From Anoplolepis gracilipes (Eukaryota; Arthropoda; Insecta; Hymenoptera; Formicidae), in contig NC_132985.1 of NCBI RefSeq assembly GCF_047496725.1, forward strand, positions 7,085,001-7,149,000: a DNA stretch of 64,000 nt, read 5' to 3'. Below the pieces are notes generated by a model. That model was not told the origin of the DNA. It saw nothing but the letters and a program-made list of their open reading frames with translations, and made no database searches. Each line of letters starts with the position of its first letter. Within the stretch, counting starts at the first letter, position 1. The translations under genes and the position numbers were made by a program. Below are positions 53,888-64,000 of this stretch, piece by piece.

Positions 53888-55454
53888 AACTCTTTTGAAT
53901 TTCTTCAAACTCTTTGAAACTTTTTCTAACTCTTTTGAATTCTTTTAAATTCTTTTTAACTCTTTTTTTCTAATTCTAATCAATCAATCTCTCTGTCTCT
54001 CTCTCTCTTTCTCTCTCTGTCCCTCTCATCCATCTCGAGTTACTATTCCTATCACCGCAAAGAAAGACTACTTGTTATAGTCTCGTTTATCCGGACAATC
54101 TCTCTTGCATCGATGCCGACAAAATGAGCTTGCAATGCGAATCACGCGTTCTTGGTTGTGTGAAACTTGGGGGCCCTTTTGTAGAATTCAGGCACTTTCA
54201 CGGATCCCTCTCGTTCCTCGTGGGTTTTTGCCCTCTTTTTCGGGTATTTATTTCCATGGAGTTTCGCTTTCAATGGTCCCTACGGTGCTACAAACGAATC
54301 CTCTTCCAGACATATAAAGTCATAAATGCTGCAGACGGAGATGAAAAAATTTAAGGGATTATCAATTTTATAGGTGCCTTGTGATTTCTTAGATCTCGAA
54401 GTTTTTGATATTTTTCGCTTTTCATAAATCACACACGTATTCTTTCAACACACCCTACTGCATACTTTGTTTCACAAATACAACACGATCGATGCGTTTC
54501 AGTTAATCCCTGACAGTAAAAAATTCTTATCACATTGTTTAAGATATTTATGGCTATTTTTACGCTCTAATTGCACATTAAGTGTAGATCCTACACATTG
54601 CATAGAAACTGCTTATCGCAAATCTAGAAATGGCAAGGACGCCACCACTTAAGAGTCATAAATCTTGAGAAAGTTTCCCTCTATTAAATAGATAATAAAT
54701 ACTCAATTTACGGATCCCCGCTATTATTCTACGCTATAATAACCGAGGATATTTATCGGCACGTAAAGAACAGGGACGGTCTTTGGTAGAAACGGAAAGA
54801 ATTCACATTCACGCGAGAAGAGAGAAATCCCCGCGACCGGAGTTCTCGGATAATGACAGAGAACCCTTTCGCTCTCCTCTCTTGTGCGAGAAGGCGAACA
54901 AAACTACTCGACATTACACGGTTCTGTCCCGGCTGTCTCTTTCTCTCTGTGAGAGGAGCACCTGCAGCTCTCGCGGTCGCATCTCGTCTCTTGACCGCAT
55001 ATAATCGTGCGTTCCGATCGCTCGACCTTCACGGAGCCAGAGCTCGTTCTCCTCTCCTTTTTCTCGCTCGTAGCGAGCGCGGACTTTCCTCCGTCTCGAA
55101 GGAAGCCGTCGAATCCGATCGATCGATCGACGACACGTGGTGGACGACGCGCTCGCTCGGGTTTCCTGTAACTGTAATTTAGCCGGCGCGATTGGCTGGT
55201 CGAGGGAAAGAGACGTCGTTGTCCTCCTCGCGCGAAAGGAATGCGCGAAGGACGATGCGGAAGATGCGAGCGAGAAAGGCGCCGAGATGCTTCTTCGAGC
55301 GTGCATTCTTTCCTCTCTTCGCCCTTTCACCGCTTTAAAAAGGGTATCGGATAAATAGTTGTGCACCTTTCACGCAACTTCTTAGAAATTGCCTGCAATT
55401 TACATCGAGCGCGTTCATCATGCGTACTGTATTTGATCTTTGATGAGAAAATAT
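53369..55454. other. Intron 1, unique, with CT and ACTC microsatellites (53738-53888)
   Basis: (TC)n 53738-53790 runs into (ACTC)n 53790-53817, then (CT)n 53854-53888 and further CT at 53990-54028. CpG-bearing block 54770-55400. The frame 54124-54354 is unrecognised. No gene called. Confidence 0.55.
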
Positions 55455-55767
55455 AGGGAGTTTGCATGATTTTGGAACACAATATTGCATTTTATAATTT
55501 ATATATAGTTTTCAATGTAATTATTTTTTTTCGTAATTTTTTAATGCAAATTAAACGAGAAAATCAATAATAAAAATTACATTATTTGAAATTGTCGAAT
55601 ACCATCCGGAAACGACCGAGTCCTCCCGAACGCGATGTGACGTCACAGTGCAATATCTGCATTCGGGGAGACGCTAATAGTGCTAAATAGCGTCTCCTCA
55701 AACCTAATCAATATATACAGTGACAATACACTATTTTTATTTATTAAAATATCTAATTATTGTGAAA

Positions 55768-55902
55768 ATGGGCAAAGGTAACACGTACAAAACCTGTTTT
55801 CTACCTCTATGTAAAAGTACAACAATTAAAACACCCAATAAATTTAAACGCTTCAAGAATGACCAAATATCGCAATACAGAATACAGAAAACAAACTTTT
55901 GA
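55768..55902 (+). pseudogene. THAP-like amino-terminal fragment, 44 codons
   Basis: The frame starts MGKGNTYKTCFLPLCKST and includes NKFKRFKND before stopping at TGA. A C-x4-C pair near the start followed by a basic F-K-R-F stretch resembles the first half of a THAP (C2CH) DNA-binding domain, as found in P-element-type transposases. The second half (C-x2-H) and any catalytic domain are absent. It is therefore best read as a transposase remnant in a non-autonomous element. The link to THAP is by motif resemblance only. Confidence 0.45.
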
Positions 55903-56035
55903 AACTATTGCACTGTGACGTCACGCACTCCAACCAATCAAAATCGTTTTCTCACAATTTAAATTTTATTAAATTTTAATTTAATTTTTTAATACCTTCC
56001 TATTGATTAAAATTTAAAATTTTCTTATAAATAAT

Positions 56036-56494
56036 ATAGTTTCAAAGATTGAAAAAGCAAAATATCTAATAGGATATCGATGCTTGAATAAATTGGATAA
56101 AATTATAAAAGTACAAAAAGACAAGAATCTTTTCATGACGAATTCAAATGTCATATATAAAATTAATTGTAATGGTTGTAATGCGTCATATGTGGGACAA
56201 ACTAAGAGACAATTACAGACACGCATAAAAGAATATATTAATAACATAAAACTAAGTTCGGACAGACATTCGATTATTTCGGAACACATACTAAAAGAAA
56301 AACATACATTTAATTGGGACGATGTGAAAATTTTGGATTATGAATCTTACTATCACAAGAGACTTATTTCGGAAATGTTACACATCAGGGATCAGAATAA
56401 CGGATTAAATTCAAATAATGATACAGAATTGTTAAATGAATCATATTTTGACATATTACAGGAACTAAAAAACACAAAACAACTTGTTTGTTAG
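56036..56494 (+). pseudogene. Penelope GIY-YIG endonuclease domain, carboxy-terminal fragment
   Basis: An open frame runs from the 5' junction to TAG at 56492-56494, about 152 codons. NVIYKINCNGCNASYVGQTK holds the I-Y and Y-V-G halves of the GIY-YIG motif and the C-x2-C pair characteristic of Penelope endonucleases. RQLQTRIKEY supplies the conserved Arg. RHSIISEHILKEKH gives the paired His residues, and RLISEMLHI the conserved Glu. In intact elements this domain follows a reverse transcriptase and nicks target DNA. Here it starts at the insertion boundary, with no native start codon. The frame is undamaged, implying a fairly recent insertion. Confidence 0.9.
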
Positions 56495-57084
56495 ACGATG
56501 ATAATTTCGAAAAACATGTTTGTCTGAATAACAGTAAGGTTGTTCCTCGATCTTTGGATCAACATTATTAGTTTAGTTGCGAATTTGTTGGAGATGAGTT
56601 TGTTTCTCTATCTTTTGTAAGAGCGTTTCGTGAGAAGTTAAGTTTTTTTGAAAGTCATTATAGACAAGAAAAATAAACTTAAATTTTTAATTCAGCTCAA
56701 CATTTGTGACACGACTTTATTTGGAGCGATCATTATTGTAAGACTCTTTCTTTTTTCTTTTTTATAGAAATCAAGGCCTCGCCTTTTTTTTGAAAAAACG
56801 CATGATTTGTCAGCAGTGGACGGTTATTATTTCTCGCCCTCTACCGAAGAAGTAATGATTGTCCTACGAAAGAAAAAAATTATGATGATCGTCACGTATT
56901 GTCTAAAAAATTAATGTGTGAGATTTGCGTTTCGCGTGGACTTTGATTTGCGGTGAATTTGTAATGCGGGTTTATCTTTGTTTGTACATTGACGTTAGAA
57001 TTTTTATATTAATGTGACCCAGTGGACATGCTATCTATCTTTACTTTGGTTTTTTGCGTTTCATTATATACAGGTTAAATTGGT

Positions 57085-57112
57085 ATTGAAAAAGGCTGCG
57101 TACAGCCGAAAC
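57085..57112 (+). ncRNA. Degenerate hammerhead-ribozyme-like hairpin of the Penelope element
   Basis: ATTGAAAAA precedes a perfect 5-bp stem GGCTG/CAGCC with loop CGTA (57094-57107), followed by GAAAC. Penelope-like elements often carry a type I hammerhead with core CTGANGA-stem II-GAAA. Stem II and GAAAC fit, but the CTGANGA half is altered, so cleavage activity is doubtful. Confidence 0.4.
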
Positions 57113-57499
57113 GTTTACTTTAATATGTTTTCAAATTTTTGAACAATAAATTTTATACAATTTTTCCAACATATATTTAAATTTTGCTCGATTATTGGCC
57201 ATTTTTCTTAATGATTATTTGTAGATAGAATTACGAGCGTTGCAGAGTTTTGTCATTTCTTATTCTTATAAATAAATGTATAATAATATATATTTAAATT
57301 ACATATATAAAAAAATTATTTTTTTTTTAATGCAAACTCCCTATTGCAGAAACGATATTTATACAACATTAAATATGTGAGTATGTGACGTTAATACTAA
57401 TCAGATGAGGATAAGCTGGAAAATATAAAATCCAGATAAGATGAGGATGGGATGCAAAGATCCAGATAAAATAAATTCGAAAAATGTCTCGTGTTTCAG

Positions 57500-57623
57500 G
57501 GTTGAGCTTGGACAGCAATATGTCGATGTCGTCAGTAGGTCCGCAGAGCCCTCTCGACATGAAGCCCGACACGGCTCTTATCAATCCAGGGAACTTTAGT
57601 CCATCAGGCCCCAACAGTCCGGG
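57500..57623 (+). CDS. usp: USP coding exon 2 (A/B domain)
   Basis: The acceptor is GTGTTTCAG ending at 57499 and the donor is GTAAGT at 57624-57629. The exon finishes the split Trp with GG, encodes 40 residues (LSLDSNMSMSSVGPQSPLDM followed by KPDTALINPGNFSPSGPNSP), then leaves GG for the next exon. The Ser/Pro-rich stretch with PQSPLDMKPD is the conserved A/B-domain block shared by USP proteins. The SP dipeptides are plausible proline-directed phosphorylation sites (inference from the motif only). The phase fits exon 1 (phase 1 in) and exon 3 (phase 2 out). Confidence 0.95.
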
Positions 57624-58412
57624 GTAAGTATTGCCATTTTTTAATAATTTTTAGTAAATATTAATATATAAATAATTGACGGAAAATTTACTCGAGCGAC
57701 ACTCCAATAAAGTTCCTTCATTTATCAATTTTTTGTATTTTTCTTAATACAGAATTATAACCAGAGATGTAAAAAAAAAGGATATTTTTTTAATACGAAA
57801 AATGTGTTTTTATTGGGAGAAAAATTGGTTTTTTCATTATTCTTTTTTAATATAATATTTTTCTTTATATTTTTTGTTAATACAATTAAAAAAAACTAAA
57901 TTTCTTTTTTTTTATGTTTTTTGAATCAAAAAATTGTATTATACACCTAACTAAAAATTATCCGAATATTGTATTTGCTATCATTTTATACAAAAATCTC
58001 ATTAAGCCATTAAAATTGTAAAATAAAAAAATAAAACGATAAGTTTTTAATTTACAAAATGTTTACATTCGTGAATTGCATGGAAAAAGCCGATTGTAAG
58101 AGACTTCTGTACTCTATAATATATGGTGGTAAAGATATTAAAAATGCATATCTAAAAAAAATTAAATTTTGAAAAAATGAAGCTTGCTGTTTTTGTCACA
58201 AAGGAAACCGTATTTTATGAAAAAATCGTATTTAGTAATTTTTCTATTTACATTTCTAGCTAATCATATGTTTTGTGTGCATGATTTTAAAGATTTTGAT
58301 ATTGAGATATAACGGTTCATTAATTAACACATTAAATTGTCCGAAATGTGCACGTTACGGTCGTAGTGACGTAGATTCATAGAAGATCGTTCTCTCTGCT
58401 TTGCATGTAAAG
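57624..58412 (+). other. usp: usp intron 2 (789 bp)
   Basis: GTAAGT donor, AAG acceptor. AT-rich and unique with no repeat family seen, in contrast to introns 1 and 3. A pyrimidine stretch TCTCTCTGCTTTG lies just before the acceptor. Confidence 0.85.
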
Positions 58413-58574
58413 ATCCTTCAATGCTGGTTGTCACAGCAACCTCCTGAGTACATCGCCCAGTGGTCAGAGCAAAACGGTCACGCCTTATCCGCCTAATCAT
58501 CCTTTGTCGGGCAGCAAACATCTGTGTTCGATCTGCGGCGACCGTGCGAGCGGCAAACACTATGGCGTTTACAG
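58413..58574 (+). CDS. usp: USP coding exon 3 (end of A/B domain, start of zinc finger 1)
   Basis: The acceptor follows TGCATGTAAAG, ending at 58412, and the donor GTAAGT is at 58575-58580. The leading A completes a Gly codon (GG|A). Then come 53 residues ending SGKHYGVY and AG of a split Ser. The sequence includes [20 protein letters not shown], the block just before and into zinc finger 1 of RXR/USP. Cys109 and Cys112 are the first two zinc ligands. The expected continuation, the CEGCKGFF P-box, is not found in the remaining 5.4 kb, so the next exon is beyond the window. Splitting the first zinc finger across an intron is ordinary for this family. Confidence 0.97.
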
Positions 58575-58608
58575 GTAAGTTACAATTCTGTAATAAACTA
58601 TACAAAAA

Positions 58609-59707
58609 CACTACGCAAAAGAATTAAAGGGCCACTTTCTTCCATATAAAAAAGGCCAATTTTCAAACAGTTGCAACTTCCTTAAAAATAATTGGAATAA
58701 GATCCGGAATAAAAAAGCGTTTCAAAGCTTCAAGTTTCTAGTTTTAGAATCTTTAAATGAATTTCAATTCTTTCTAGTTGTTACAAAATTACATTGTAAG
58801 AAAGCGACGTCCGTCGATCGAACAAATTTTTCAAAACTTTGTCCGAGAATACCAAATTTAAAAAAATCCTAGCACGATTTCATTAATTGGATGTTAAAGA
58901 GCAGAGTTTTTTTGAGCTTTAATTTCTTCCTGTAACGAATGTTTTATGATTTCTTTCGCTGAGATATTCATTATTAAAGCAAAATTGAGCTATTGACTTT
59001 GAACGCTTATAACTAGTGAAAAAATGATCGTACAATAATCACTAAAAAAGTAATTTAAAAAGGAAAGCTAGCACTTTAAAATACGCCTATCGTTTTTTCA
59101 ATCATTATTCATCTTTCTTACAATGTAATTTTGTAACGAATTGAAATTCATTTAAAGATTCTAAAACTAGAAACTTTAAGCTTTGAAATGCTTTTTTATT
59201 AATCAGGGTGTATACTCCCGGGAAAAACCTGGAAAACCTAGTATTCTCAGGGAATTTTATTGTACCTTGAAAAATCATGGAATTCTCATGGAATTTCGTT
59301 AGGATTCAGGAAATTTAAAAAAATGTCAAAGAAGTACTTATTTTACAAATTTTTTATAAAAATTTAAAATATTTTAAGTTTAAAATCTGCTTAAAATATA
59401 TATTTTTTGTTTATGTCTATATAAAATTGTTTAAAATACATGTTTTTTGTTTATGTCAAAAAATGATACGCTAAAATAAATAAACTTATTTTAAAATTGC
59501 ATCTAAAAATGTTTTAATTTTACCTGGAATTTTGAACAAAAATACCTGGAAGATCCTGGAATTCTCAGGGTATTTTTTTACAAAATTTGAGTACACACTC
59601 TGTTAATCTTATTCCATTTATTGTTAAGGAAGTTGCAACTACTTGAACATTGGGCTTTTTTTAGTTGGAAGAAAATTTAATTAAGCCCTTTAATTTTTTG
59701 CATAGTG
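58609..59707. mobile_element. Family D composite element (copy 3), in usp intron 3, reverse of copy 2
   Basis: Ends CACTACGCAAAAGAATTAAA and TTTGCATAGTG with TA at the right. Collinear in reverse complement with 29175-30237, including the nested insertion at the same site. Starts only 34 bp after the exon 3 donor. Confidence 0.85.
59214..59602. mobile_element. Nested family G-like element, 389 bp
   Basis: Begins CAGGGTGTATACTCCCGGGA and ends GAGTACACACTCTG. TTAAT flanks it on both sides (59209-59213, 59603-59607), the reverse complement of the ATTAA duplicate at 29270. Confidence 0.85.
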
Positions 59708-60486
59708 TATATTGTAATTGTTAAGTAATATTTCGGGGCTTTATAGACAATTTCGATAACTCCGAAAATATTTTATTTCTTATTATATATTATCTTCTTA
59801 TTATTTTTTCTTCTTTAACCAGAGGAAAAATTTATTCAAAGTTGTTGCGATTATATTGTATACATTCGTAGCGAGTATGTATCTGAAGTCTGAAGACTAT
59901 AAAAAACGGTTTTACCTCTTCTCGCGCGTATTTATCATGTAAATTTGATCCTTGACGCGCGGCGATTTTATTCAAGAAATGTACGCGAGAGTATATAATC
60001 TTTCGATCGCGACGGTAATATTGAATCTCAAGCGGCGACTTCAATAAGAAGCGAACAAACTCGTTTGAATATTCTCTTGTGTGTGCGCCTCTCCTGTCGC
60101 GTCGCTCTTACAACCAATTGCAAAAATAATTACTGCTCTTCCGAAGAGAACGAACTCGACTGAAAGAAACTCTGTGCGCGATTTAATCCGGCAAAATAAA
60201 AAAAGCGGAGAGACCGGCCGCGCCTATGAATATGAATTCGTGCTTTTGCGAGATGAGACTTTTCCGCCGTTGCATCGTCGCAAAAAGAGAAGAAACGAGA
60301 GAGATAGAGAGACAGAGAGAGAAAGAACGGTTCAAGGTTCTTCGGATTACTTCGCTTGATAATCCTGACCCTCGTTAACGAAAGACGATGAATAATCCCG
60401 AGACGAGCGAATACAACAATTTATTATGCGGCCGCATTATTTATTATATATATAGTAATAAATCGACGTGATAGCTGCTTTGTTTT

Positions 60487-60525
<39 letters not shown>

Positions 60526-61134
60526 TTTTTTTTGTTTTAATTATCTTTAACCTCCGACTCGCGCAAATAATAGCAAAATAAATACATATGTAGATATGGA
60601 GATTCAGCCGCGGTCCCCGAACAATTAAATCGAGTAGTGGTCGGAGGGAAGGGGAGAGGAGGGAGAGGATTTTTGTGCCCTGATGTTTTTCCAACTTGAA
60701 CCAACTTCGTCGACTTTTCCTCAATTATTTAACGCTCGATAAGTCAGTCTCGAGGCTGTCTCGTGTCTTTACTCGAGGGATTGATGTGGGATCTTCAACT
60801 TCTTTCGGGGAAAAAGGGGGAGAGGATGTCGGGAGATACACGCTCTCACGTCAAAGTGCTTTCGTGTATCGTCTACAAAGTTACGAGACACGCTCATAAA
60901 AGCTTACTGATTCTATTTGAATATTGAAAAAGCTCTGAATTTTTTTTTTCCTTCGTAATTTATCATTTTCCTTTAGTTTCAACCTTGCGCGGCTCGTAAT
61001 TATTTCTTACTTTAGAAGAGTCATTTTACATTCGCTGAATCACTTTACATTCGCATGCATATGACAGAGAGATTTCTTATTGTTAGAAGAACGAAAATGA
61101 CGCAAAAGCGTGTAACAATTAATGAAATGTCTAT
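59708..61134. other. usp intron 3, unique, T-rich tract at 60482-60533
   Basis: CpG-bearing 59930-60390 and 60600-60900, with a polypyrimidine/T tract between. The expected next usp exon (P-box) was looked for and is not here. No gene recognised. Confidence 0.55.
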
Positions 61135-62054
61135 TCAAATTTTTTGAAGAAAATTCCTTGAGTATTTCCTGATCTTTCAAGTATTTTTGTCCAAAATTTC
61201 AGATAAAATTAGAGAATTTTTAGATGCAACTTTTCGAAATAAGTTCTTTCATCATATACATTTTTTATGCAATTTCGCATGTTAAAAAATAAAATTAATT
61301 GAAAAAAATATATTAAAAAGAATAGCTTTCATAAGATAAATATTTTTCATTTGCATAATGTTTACATTTTTTATCACTAAAAATCGCAATAAAGAATATG
61401 TATCATATATTCAATATTTTATTAAGAATTTTATTTTGATTTTTATTTAATTCCAATATGTAAACAGAAATAGAGACATGTTTATAATATATTTTATATA
61501 CACGGTAAAAAATTTTGTGTTAAATTTAACATATTTCTTGTGTCCCAATTTATCCACTTTAATTTTAACATTAATTTAACACAAGGCAAATATGTAAACA
61601 AATAACACAAATAACATGTAAAAAATTTACACAAAAATGTGAATTAGTGTAAGATTTACTTGTTGTGTTGTTTTAACTCTTAGAAACATAGAATATTAAC
61701 TTAATGCAGAAAAATTAAAATAACATAACGACAGTACATTATATTAACATAAGAGTACGTTAAAAATTTAACACAAAAATTACTATACAAGAAAATTTCA
61801 ACAAAAATACAAAATATTTTTTACCTTGTACAGAATTTACTAAAACATATATTTTAAATACATAATTTATTAGTTTTGTCGATTTACAATATGAGTGCAA
61901 ATTTATCAAAAAGAAAATTTCTCAAAAAATATCCCTAAGAATATATCTCTATAAAATTTCTTAAGAATTCCTTGATTATTTTGTTTGATAAAAAAGAAAT
62001 TTTTTTTAGAATTTCAGATTTTTCATATTTTTTCAGGAAATAAATACTCTGATT
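61135..62054. repeat. Family G element (copy 6), reverse orientation, with nested MITE
   Basis: AGAAAATTCCTTGAGTATTT, then TTTTGTCCAAAATTTCAGAT, and ATTTTTCATTTGCATAATG read as the reverse complement of copy 1's right half. The left-half words return after 61829. Confidence 0.7.
61501..61828. mobile_element. TA-flanked element, 328 bp, nested in family G
   Basis: Ends CACGGTAAAAAATTTTGTGT and ACAAAATATTTTTTACCTTG are inverted with TA on both sides. The interior repeats TTTAACACAA/TTGTGTTAAA words, including a half-length inner copy. Confidence 0.8.
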
Positions 62055-62413
62055 AATCTTAATATCGTCGATATAATTGCCACAGTTTTTCTAGCATAAT
62101 TTCTTAATTTTAATACATGACAATCAAGTCATATAATAATATAGATAAATCTGAAAAAAATGTCGAATTTGTGCAAAATACGCTTTGACAGAAATAAAAT
62201 TGCGTGTTACAAATAGAGTTACTCTTCGACAATATATCCGAGCGTCGACACTGAACTTTGACTCACGTCCTCGGTTATTAACAGAGTCTCCTCGCATTCG
62301 TTTCATTCGCGTGCATACGTATACGTATAAGAAAAAGAGCTGCATATACACGGCGTCGCGTTTGCATAATCGCCGACGGTGCGTCGAACCGTCGCCGTCG
62401 CGTCGTCGTCGTT

Positions 62414-62453
<40 letters not shown>

Positions 62454-62944
62454 TCGTCATCGTCCAGAATAATAAAAATGTCGACGAACCAAACGGCTGC
62501 GCGGACAGTCTCGAGGCGCGAGAGGAAACACGAGTAGTAGGTGAAAGAGTTTCCACCGCATATGTGCAAACGGTGGGGATGCACGTATATTTGCGTATCG
62601 TCTTTCGTGTTGCAGCTGCAACAGGTCGCGGCGAACCACGTTGCGTGAGCGCGAAAACGCACCGCTGAAAAGGGGAAAAAAGAAACATGACATGTGTGAG
62701 CGAGAACTGACTTTTATGTCCGTGAACACGCGAACACCTCCCGAACCACGATACTATACATTAGCGTACGCATCTGGATGCATATAATAGCTATTATTCC
62801 GCGCCCTGTCAGCGCGACATTTGTCGGCCTCCGTAATTGTTGAGAAACGTCAAACGCGCGGCCCGAAATATTTCACGTACCTCTTAATTCGCGACACCTA
62901 AAATTACTTTCCGCAATCACGCAACTTTTATATCTGTAAAGCGT
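62055..62944. other. usp intron 3 CpG-bearing block with (TCG)n at 62390-62462
   Basis: About 24 near-perfect CGT units broken by a few GCC/TTG changes. Arg-, Asp- and Thr-repeat frames here are microsatellite artefacts. No gene recognised. Confidence 0.6.
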
Positions 62945-63700
62945 ATTTTGCAGAAATTCCAGATTTTTTTCAGGTATTTTTCGTGTACTATACTTGATTA
63001 TCATATATAAAAATTAAGAAATTATGAAGACTCTGGCAATTATATCGATTAAGATTAATTAAAATGTCTACTTTTTGAAAAAATCTGGAAATTTTAAAAG
63101 ATTTTTTTTTTTCAAACAAAAAATCTCAGCAAGTTATCAAGGAAATTTTTGAAGATTTTTTTAATAATTTTGCTCTTGTACATATTGTAAGTAATGACCA
63201 ACACAAATAAATTATTTAAAATATATTTAAAAAATATATAAAATAATTTAAAATACATCAAAAATATATAAAATAATTTAAAATACATAAAAAATATATA
63301 AAAAAATAAATAATCTATAAATAAATTATTTGAAATAAAATAAATTATTTAAAATAAAAAATTATATATAAATAGATTATTTAAAATATATTAATAAAAT
63401 ATTATAAAAATATATATCTATTTCTGTTTGTATGTTCAGTGACCTAAAAAAATATTGAATATACAGTACATATTCTTTATTGATATTTTTAGTGATAAAA
63501 AAATAAAAGCTATTCTTTTCACTATTTTCTAATTTAACATATGAAACTTGAATGACTCTTTATTTTTTCTTTATATTAGAAAGCATTAAAACACATGATA
63601 TGATAAAAAACTTGTTTTGAAAAGTTGCATTTAAAATTCTCTAATTTTAAAATCTAAGGAAATTCTCAGAAAATTTTCTTTACAAGATTTAATGGACACT
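62945..63700. repeat. Family G element (copy 7)
   Basis: 62945-63000 is a small terminal fragment. 63065-63700 carries TGTCTACTTTTTGAAAAAAT, TTTTAGTGATAAAAAAATAA, TTGAATGACTCTT and the end TTACAAGATTTAATGGACAC in family order. Confidence 0.68.
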
Positions 63701-63918
63701 TTATTAATTAATACACATTTATCATTTTGCTCGTCTATATAAGTTCGATGTAGTATAATCGTTGTGTCGTACAGTCTTGAGACTCGCGAATTTCATTACA
63801 TGACGATAGGTCTTGTTAACATTTTTCCCCTGGCGGTTTTACGAAACAGCTCAAATACGAAAGTTAGATTCACAAAGTAACTTATCCAATTAAAACTTGC
63901 GCTAACTTTCTAATTCAG

Positions 63919-64000
63919 CCGAGAGTTACCGCGGCGTAACGATGAAAGTAACGGTGAAGAAAGAAGAATCCCCATGGACCCTCCACATCGAAACATCTAT
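63919..64000 (+). other. Candidate exon or alternative start, runs off the edge
   Basis: A pyrimidine-containing acceptor, CTAACTTTCTAATTCAG, ends at 63918 with a branch-point-like CTAAC. From ATG 63942 the frame MKVTVKKEESPWTLHIETS is open to the window edge. It is not the expected zinc-finger exon. VKKEE resembles the sumoylation-type motif (hydrophobic-K-x-E) found near nuclear-receptor amino termini, which makes an alternative A/B-domain exon thinkable. It is too short to be confident. Confidence 0.3.

Larger units (their letters stand above)
56034..57262 (+). mobile_element. Penelope-like retroelement, 5'-truncated, 1229 bp
   Basis: A 12-bp target duplication TTCTTATAAATA flanks it (56022-56033 and 57263-57274), matching the host element's own sequence on both sides. 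It contains the 3' end of the single ORF (GIY-YIG endonuclease domain) followed by about 770 bp of 3' non-coding sequence with the Penelope-typical GGCTG-loop-CAGCCGAAAC hairpin at 57094-57112. Reverse transcriptase is absent, so it is a dead copy. Confidence 0.88.
55455..57342 (+). mobile_element. THAP-type short element (copy 4), split by a Penelope-like insertion
   Basis: Ends AGGGAGTTTGCATGATTTT and ATGCAAACTCCCT. It is collinear with copy 1 except that 56034-57262 is foreign. It carries the best-preserved internal frame of the four copies (55768-55902). Confidence 0.9.

Noticed and set aside
62278..62688. Thr-, Asp- and Arg-repeat frames
   Set aside because: Artefacts of the (TCG)n microsatellite read in different phases.
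63919..64000. Next usp zinc-finger exon
   Set aside because: The acceptor phase fits the split Ser codon, but the read-through sequence does not give the required CEGCKGFF, so it is not exon 4 of the main transcript.

Overview
This window looks like hymenopteran (probably ant) chromosomal DNA. The one confidently identified gene is ultraspiracle (usp, the insect RXR nuclear receptor), on the + strand. The organism call is an inference: the encoded amino-terminal peptides resemble the honeybee USP A/B region as I remember it, and the DNA is a mosaic of CpG-bearing islands, long simple repeats and AT-rich transposon debris, as is common in ants.

Layout. 1-20.1 kb: upstream of usp, with no recognisable protein gene. 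It holds a 226-bp CT microsatellite, several families of small inverted-repeat elements, and a GC/pyrimidine-rich block at about 7.8-10.7 kb with a run of arthropod initiator motifs that could be a distal promoter. 20.1-20.6 kb: 5' leader and first coding exon of usp (20510-20597). 20.6-57.5 kb: intron 1, about 36.9 kb. It contains three copies of an ~880-bp palindromic element, three THAP-ORF-bearing short elements in or at its edge, a 5'-truncated Penelope-like retroelement, TTAA-flanked elements, many microsatellites, and non-repetitive islands that may be regulatory. 57.5-58.6 kb: coding exons 2 (57500-57623) and 3 (58413-58574), carrying the rest of the A/B domain and the first two zinc-binding cysteines. 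58.6-64 kb: the start of intron 3. The exon completing the first zinc finger, and the rest of the receptor, lie beyond the window.

The joined reading frame gives residues 1-124 of USP plus a split Ser codon, with all three donors and two acceptors in agreeing phase (T|GG Trp, GG|A Gly, AG|. Ser). Everything else is non-coding or mobile-element derived. The points most worth following are: nuclear-receptor half-site arrays carried by the palindromic element inside a nuclear receptor gene; a ~91-bp module duplicated 1.26 kb apart in intron 1, also with TGACCT half sites; a possible alternative USP amino-terminal exon at the very end of the window; and a Penelope fragment that entered a THAP element with a clean 12-bp target duplication. 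No previously unknown multi-gene system is visible.
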